From Bacteroidales bacterium (GTDB lineage: Bacteria > Bacteroidota > Bacteroidia > Bacteroidales > P3), in assembly GCA_016292015.1 (NCBI GenBank), contig JAEEZY010000021.1, positions 1 through 33,796 of the forward strand: a stretch of DNA of 33,796 bases, written 5' to 3'. Below the pieces are notes generated by a model. It did not search any database. It saw only the letters and a program-made list of their open reading frames with translations, and was not told where the DNA came from. A program made the translations under genes and the position numbers. Positions 33,001 through 33,796 of this stretch are shown piece after piece. Position 1 is the stretch's first letter; every line of letters starts with the position of its first letter.

Positions 33001-33796
33001 GACTGTCACGGACGACAACAACTGTAGCGGCTCCGACACCGCCAAAGTGAAGGTGATAGACAACACGCCACCTGAGCCAAACCATACGCTCATAAATGGC
33101 GCTGCTATAGCCTGCATTGATACAGCAGCAGTGGCGGCCACCGATCTGGCCGGCCTTGAGGCACAAGGTTTCTCCTTCACCGAAGGCTGCTCTGCCGTCA
33201 CCATTAAAAGTTCTAACAGAACATTTAAGAACGGTGAGAATAGATGCCTCGACACCGTAGTAATTACATACGTTGTAGAAGACGCCTGCGGCAACGAAGC
33301 AACCATCACCTACCAGCAGCGTATCCGCGACAGCATTGCACCAGTACTCAACGGCTCCTGGCCTGCCAATCCAACTGATCAAACGGTCTGCCTTGCAGAC
33401 GCAGTCACAACTGGTCTCAAAGACAACGCAACAATAAAAGCCCTCTACGAGGACTGCAACGAGATAACCGTGACACACGAAGATGACACAACTGGCACAA
33501 ACTGCAATTGGACTATAACTCGTACTTACACAATTAAGGATGCCTGCAACAATACGGTAACTCCCGCTCCAACCATGTCTGTGCACGGAGTTGACAACTC
33601 CGCTCCCACTCTCACCGGCTCCTGGCCCTCCAACCCGGACGACCAGACCGTCTGTCTGGCAGAGGCTGTTACCACAGGACTCAAGAACGCTGACGCCATC
33701 AAGGCACTTTACGATGACTGCAACGATGTCATCGTAACTTTCAGCGACGCCACCTCTGGCACAAGCTGCAACTGGACTATCACTCGTACCTACACC
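27005..33796 (+). CDS. Giant multidomain secreted surface protein (partial, 3' end off the window)
   Basis: The frame is open for 2264 codons from the ATG at 27005 to the right edge. An ATG at 27098 (MKDIQAQGIHAHWIALIALL) is a better signal-peptide start. In order, with residues counted from 27005: signal/TM about 44-65; BIG-like domain about 286-364 (STDPSVASIDPATGAI); two GEVEDY domains about 369-517 and 520-672 (AAIWVDWNNDG, GEVEDY; AAIWVDWNMDG, GEYEDY); InlB-B-like repeat about 678-747 (FAGWNTAANGSG, YAIF); P-domain-like module about 916-1137 (LYIALVCPNGQTATIL, NGEWKIIVIDGF); three SprB-like repeats about 1209-1282, 1455-1537 and 1742-1822; Ig/PKD-like domains between them; HYR-like region; then an 88-residue repeat. 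It is presumably a T9SS cargo adhesin. No protease domain is seen beside the P-domain. The C-terminal anchor is outside the window. Confidence 0.85.
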   Translation, partial: MSENYRLSQKCCGNICGTKTVNQKFENNQRPMKDIQAQGIHAHWIALIALLLIWIFMPNFVVGQTATSSCPTGRTRYELGTGTGSTDANQYAPLYNVHQTTTNKNCYSYCQMLYLKSELSSYCDGRAGYITHISFKYVNPNSNGTITTPIKIYMATTDQSSFGDWIPYSELTEVYDGTVTFNGAGGWKRITLSNEFYYDGTKNLVVAVDNHTSAYPLDKGVYYQFNYTTTTNNTVKSSYWVGAFANTYDINPADPNHMMNGGDPSGIIAHKYRPNTAFCVRCLDCTQPTFQFTVDEYTADQGTTEFPDLISNHPNDPSYSSTDPSVASIDPATGAITIHTAGTTTIQASVARSTDTCAANASYTLHVNPFCTPSFEDTRTEYYIKNFTATGGTSDINNTTRGSANTYTDYSATHTFTTLENTATTLNFSITAAGGSNYGAAIWVDWNNDGAFSDGEREFQTASPQASPITGSINVPASATRNEYHMRVLLDGQTASPSNPCYVKQGEVEDYMIITPLSTDCNNPTSTSYISYHIDTVRTTGGTHNIDNQQPSTSPDRPYRNFYGSHYVSANIGSLINVAVTLGFSTGTTGYAAIWVDWNMDGTFDASERVFVSGSNAHRVVRASFTIPSWVQPGDYRMRIFGTKEENDVGLYTPCGSASAHGEYEDYKIVVTAPELHYAEGNCAGTTNLPATQTGYGYITLSSQVPTCSGTGVFAGWNTAANGSGESYQPGGTYYLAHESTLYAIFLDECCVPGNAVVEYTHGGKTDTAQIAEDGYYYYNVCVGETLNATIKAPNGCSYNSYQWTLDSIGHNPTAPYSSSSSSFSHTFRNEFGYNLNLEANTATCPLKVKGRVRVSGGIHNVAVSDDPISACPGNVKPVTIGYEGSGSFVEVNHPGVHIETTLGQSNTIFLPDGTPCDPDGDGINSCKYVSSVTFTQFSDGAVVRDYNDILYLQMNIEHTYLGDLYIALVCPNGQTATILNFGGVDNADCSGDIPSGHMDWTGTSGTTDHNSRRFYLGQPNTDDGTLSQLCQTSYNPAGTGWDYAWSSNDNRGYSYAGGEQGFVYNAANIHVLAINNNHATVDPTNMEAMSQVYHPEESFANLTGCPLNGEWKIIVIDGFKQDNGYLFNWHLALSEDLLPNNWTYSVSLDTAWAQNCLWSGGAKFNNFTVTVDPPAGFTSGSATCELHCIDEYGCETSDNVTLNFKMEEINATATPTNATCGRDNGRIEVTATAGEAPFYYSINGGLERETGLFSGLAVGHYTVRVRDSRDCYIDIEVDIENETTLELNGLSNQEICADGSVSLNPTATGGVPGYTWTLNGSTISSWPQTVTPATNTEYTVVVTDADECSVSKTITVTVNPKPTVNAGEDATYCAGGSEVTLTATTSGGTPGTSPDPAYTYAWTPSTGLSTTNTASVTATPSTPTDYTVTVTDSKSCSASDVVHVDVENIPTFTYTQQNVLCKNDATGSITINSVTVGSTTSTSGAGFEFQINGGLWTAGTLPYTFPNLEDGSYTISVRATGASCGAAVQTINITEPENALSAAGITITPSQPKICEDESLRLNVGSTTAIGGTPFDPPHSNYNYSWTTDHGTVSNTTAAGSDTPRGTGRPMGATPSDVQYTVTYTLTVTDANGCTATQTASVIVNPVPQVDAFGGNACLGDPVLLEMDPPYGGTPEYQDTSWLCYAGNVATSGMPERVRHVSSVEVTPTEPGDYTYSVTVTDQLGCTGSANATVHIFDLPDTSSVMYIKPDCHGGLGSIIAVITGGEDPYLVVKLDNTNATTVDAGYTYTWNNLTAGYHTLHIEDSRAEGSCKNDIVLYLDEPDTMVVTASGNDICLGGTSTLSASTVGGTPGTAPNPAYTYTWTAVTDDNDDPAAGSPTSATPTHPNGSHQVVYEVVARDGHNCPSAATRVTINVRDTLQPVIANIADQCPGATNVEITTNIASGTTPDYTYTWENISSPGVTFTSTTTHERDILRDTVYATMPTPANCNGEYIIKVTVTDDNNCSGSDTAKVKVIDNTPPEPNHTLINGAAIACIDTAAVAATDLAGLEAQGFSFTEGCSAVTIKSSNRTFKNGENRCLDTVVITYVVEDACGNEATITYQQRIRDSIAPVLNGSWPANPTDQTVCLADAVTTGLKDNATIKALYEDCNEITVTHEDDTTGTNCNWTITRTYTIKDACNNTVTPAPTMSVHGVDNSAPTLTGSWPSNPDDQTVCLAEAVTTGLKNADAIKALYDDCNDVIVTFSDATSGTSCNWTITRTYT
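33338..33796. repeat. 264-bp (88-residue) intragenic tandem repeat, second copy truncated by the window edge
   Basis: Copy 1 is 33338-33601 and copy 2 starts at 33602 and runs off the window. Shared blocks include GSWP, DQTVCLA, AVTTGLK, IKALY, DCN and CNWTITRTYT. It encodes HYR-like domains of the giant protein. More copies may follow to the right. Confidence 0.85.

Overview
The window looks like a chromosomal segment of a Bacteroidota (Bacteroidales-type) bacterium. The evidence is type IX secretion (T9SS) cargo, a T9SS plug protein, Bacteroidota-restricted families (DUF4294, DUF6266-like, TIGR02757), C10 streptopain-like proteases, and several promoters of the TTTG-N19/20-TAnnTTTG form. 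I see no IS element, phage module, rRNA, tRNA or CRISPR array. The + strand looks C-rich and G-poor over most of the window, whichever strand is coding (judged by eye).

Layout. (1) 1-4.5 kb, all on the minus strand: a DUF6266-like protein cut by the left edge; a secreted protein with a 100-residue tandem repeat and a FISUMP/C-type-lectin-like end that resembles a diversity-generating-retroelement target; a signal-peptide-only ORF; and a TIGR02757 protein. The gaps hold arrays of 9- and 11-bp repeats. (2) 4.6-10.1 kb, + strand: two adjacent C10 proteases, then a CNNM/CBS transporter-like protein overlapping an MBL-fold hydrolase. (3) 10.1-14.4 kb, minus strand: a secreted beta-propeller-like protein, then the tight group uspA-like, BaiN/HI0933-like flavoprotein, DUF4294 and NlpC/P60. 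(4) 14.7-26.3 kb, + strand: ruvB, hutI, two secreted beta-helix proteins, lolD-like ATPase, rlmB, tilS and the T9SS plug protein. (5) 26.4-33.8 kb: a long structured leader followed by a giant multidomain surface protein that runs off the right edge (at least 2264 codons).

How the parts relate. At least five gene products (both C10 proteases, both beta-helix proteins and probably the giant protein) look like T9SS cargo, and the plug protein belongs to that export machine. Housekeeping genes (ruvB, rlmB, tilS) are interleaved.

Most notable points. A perfect 16-bp parS site lies at 24982-24997, which suggests proximity to the replication origin. Almost every gap carries its own short tandem array (8, 9, 11 or 12 bp), often ending at a start codon. 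The giant gene has a 530-nt leader containing a 38-codon ORF that is in frame with the giant ORF and separated from it by a single TAA lying in a hairpin. A small ORF with a good promoter sits between ruvB and the usp gene.
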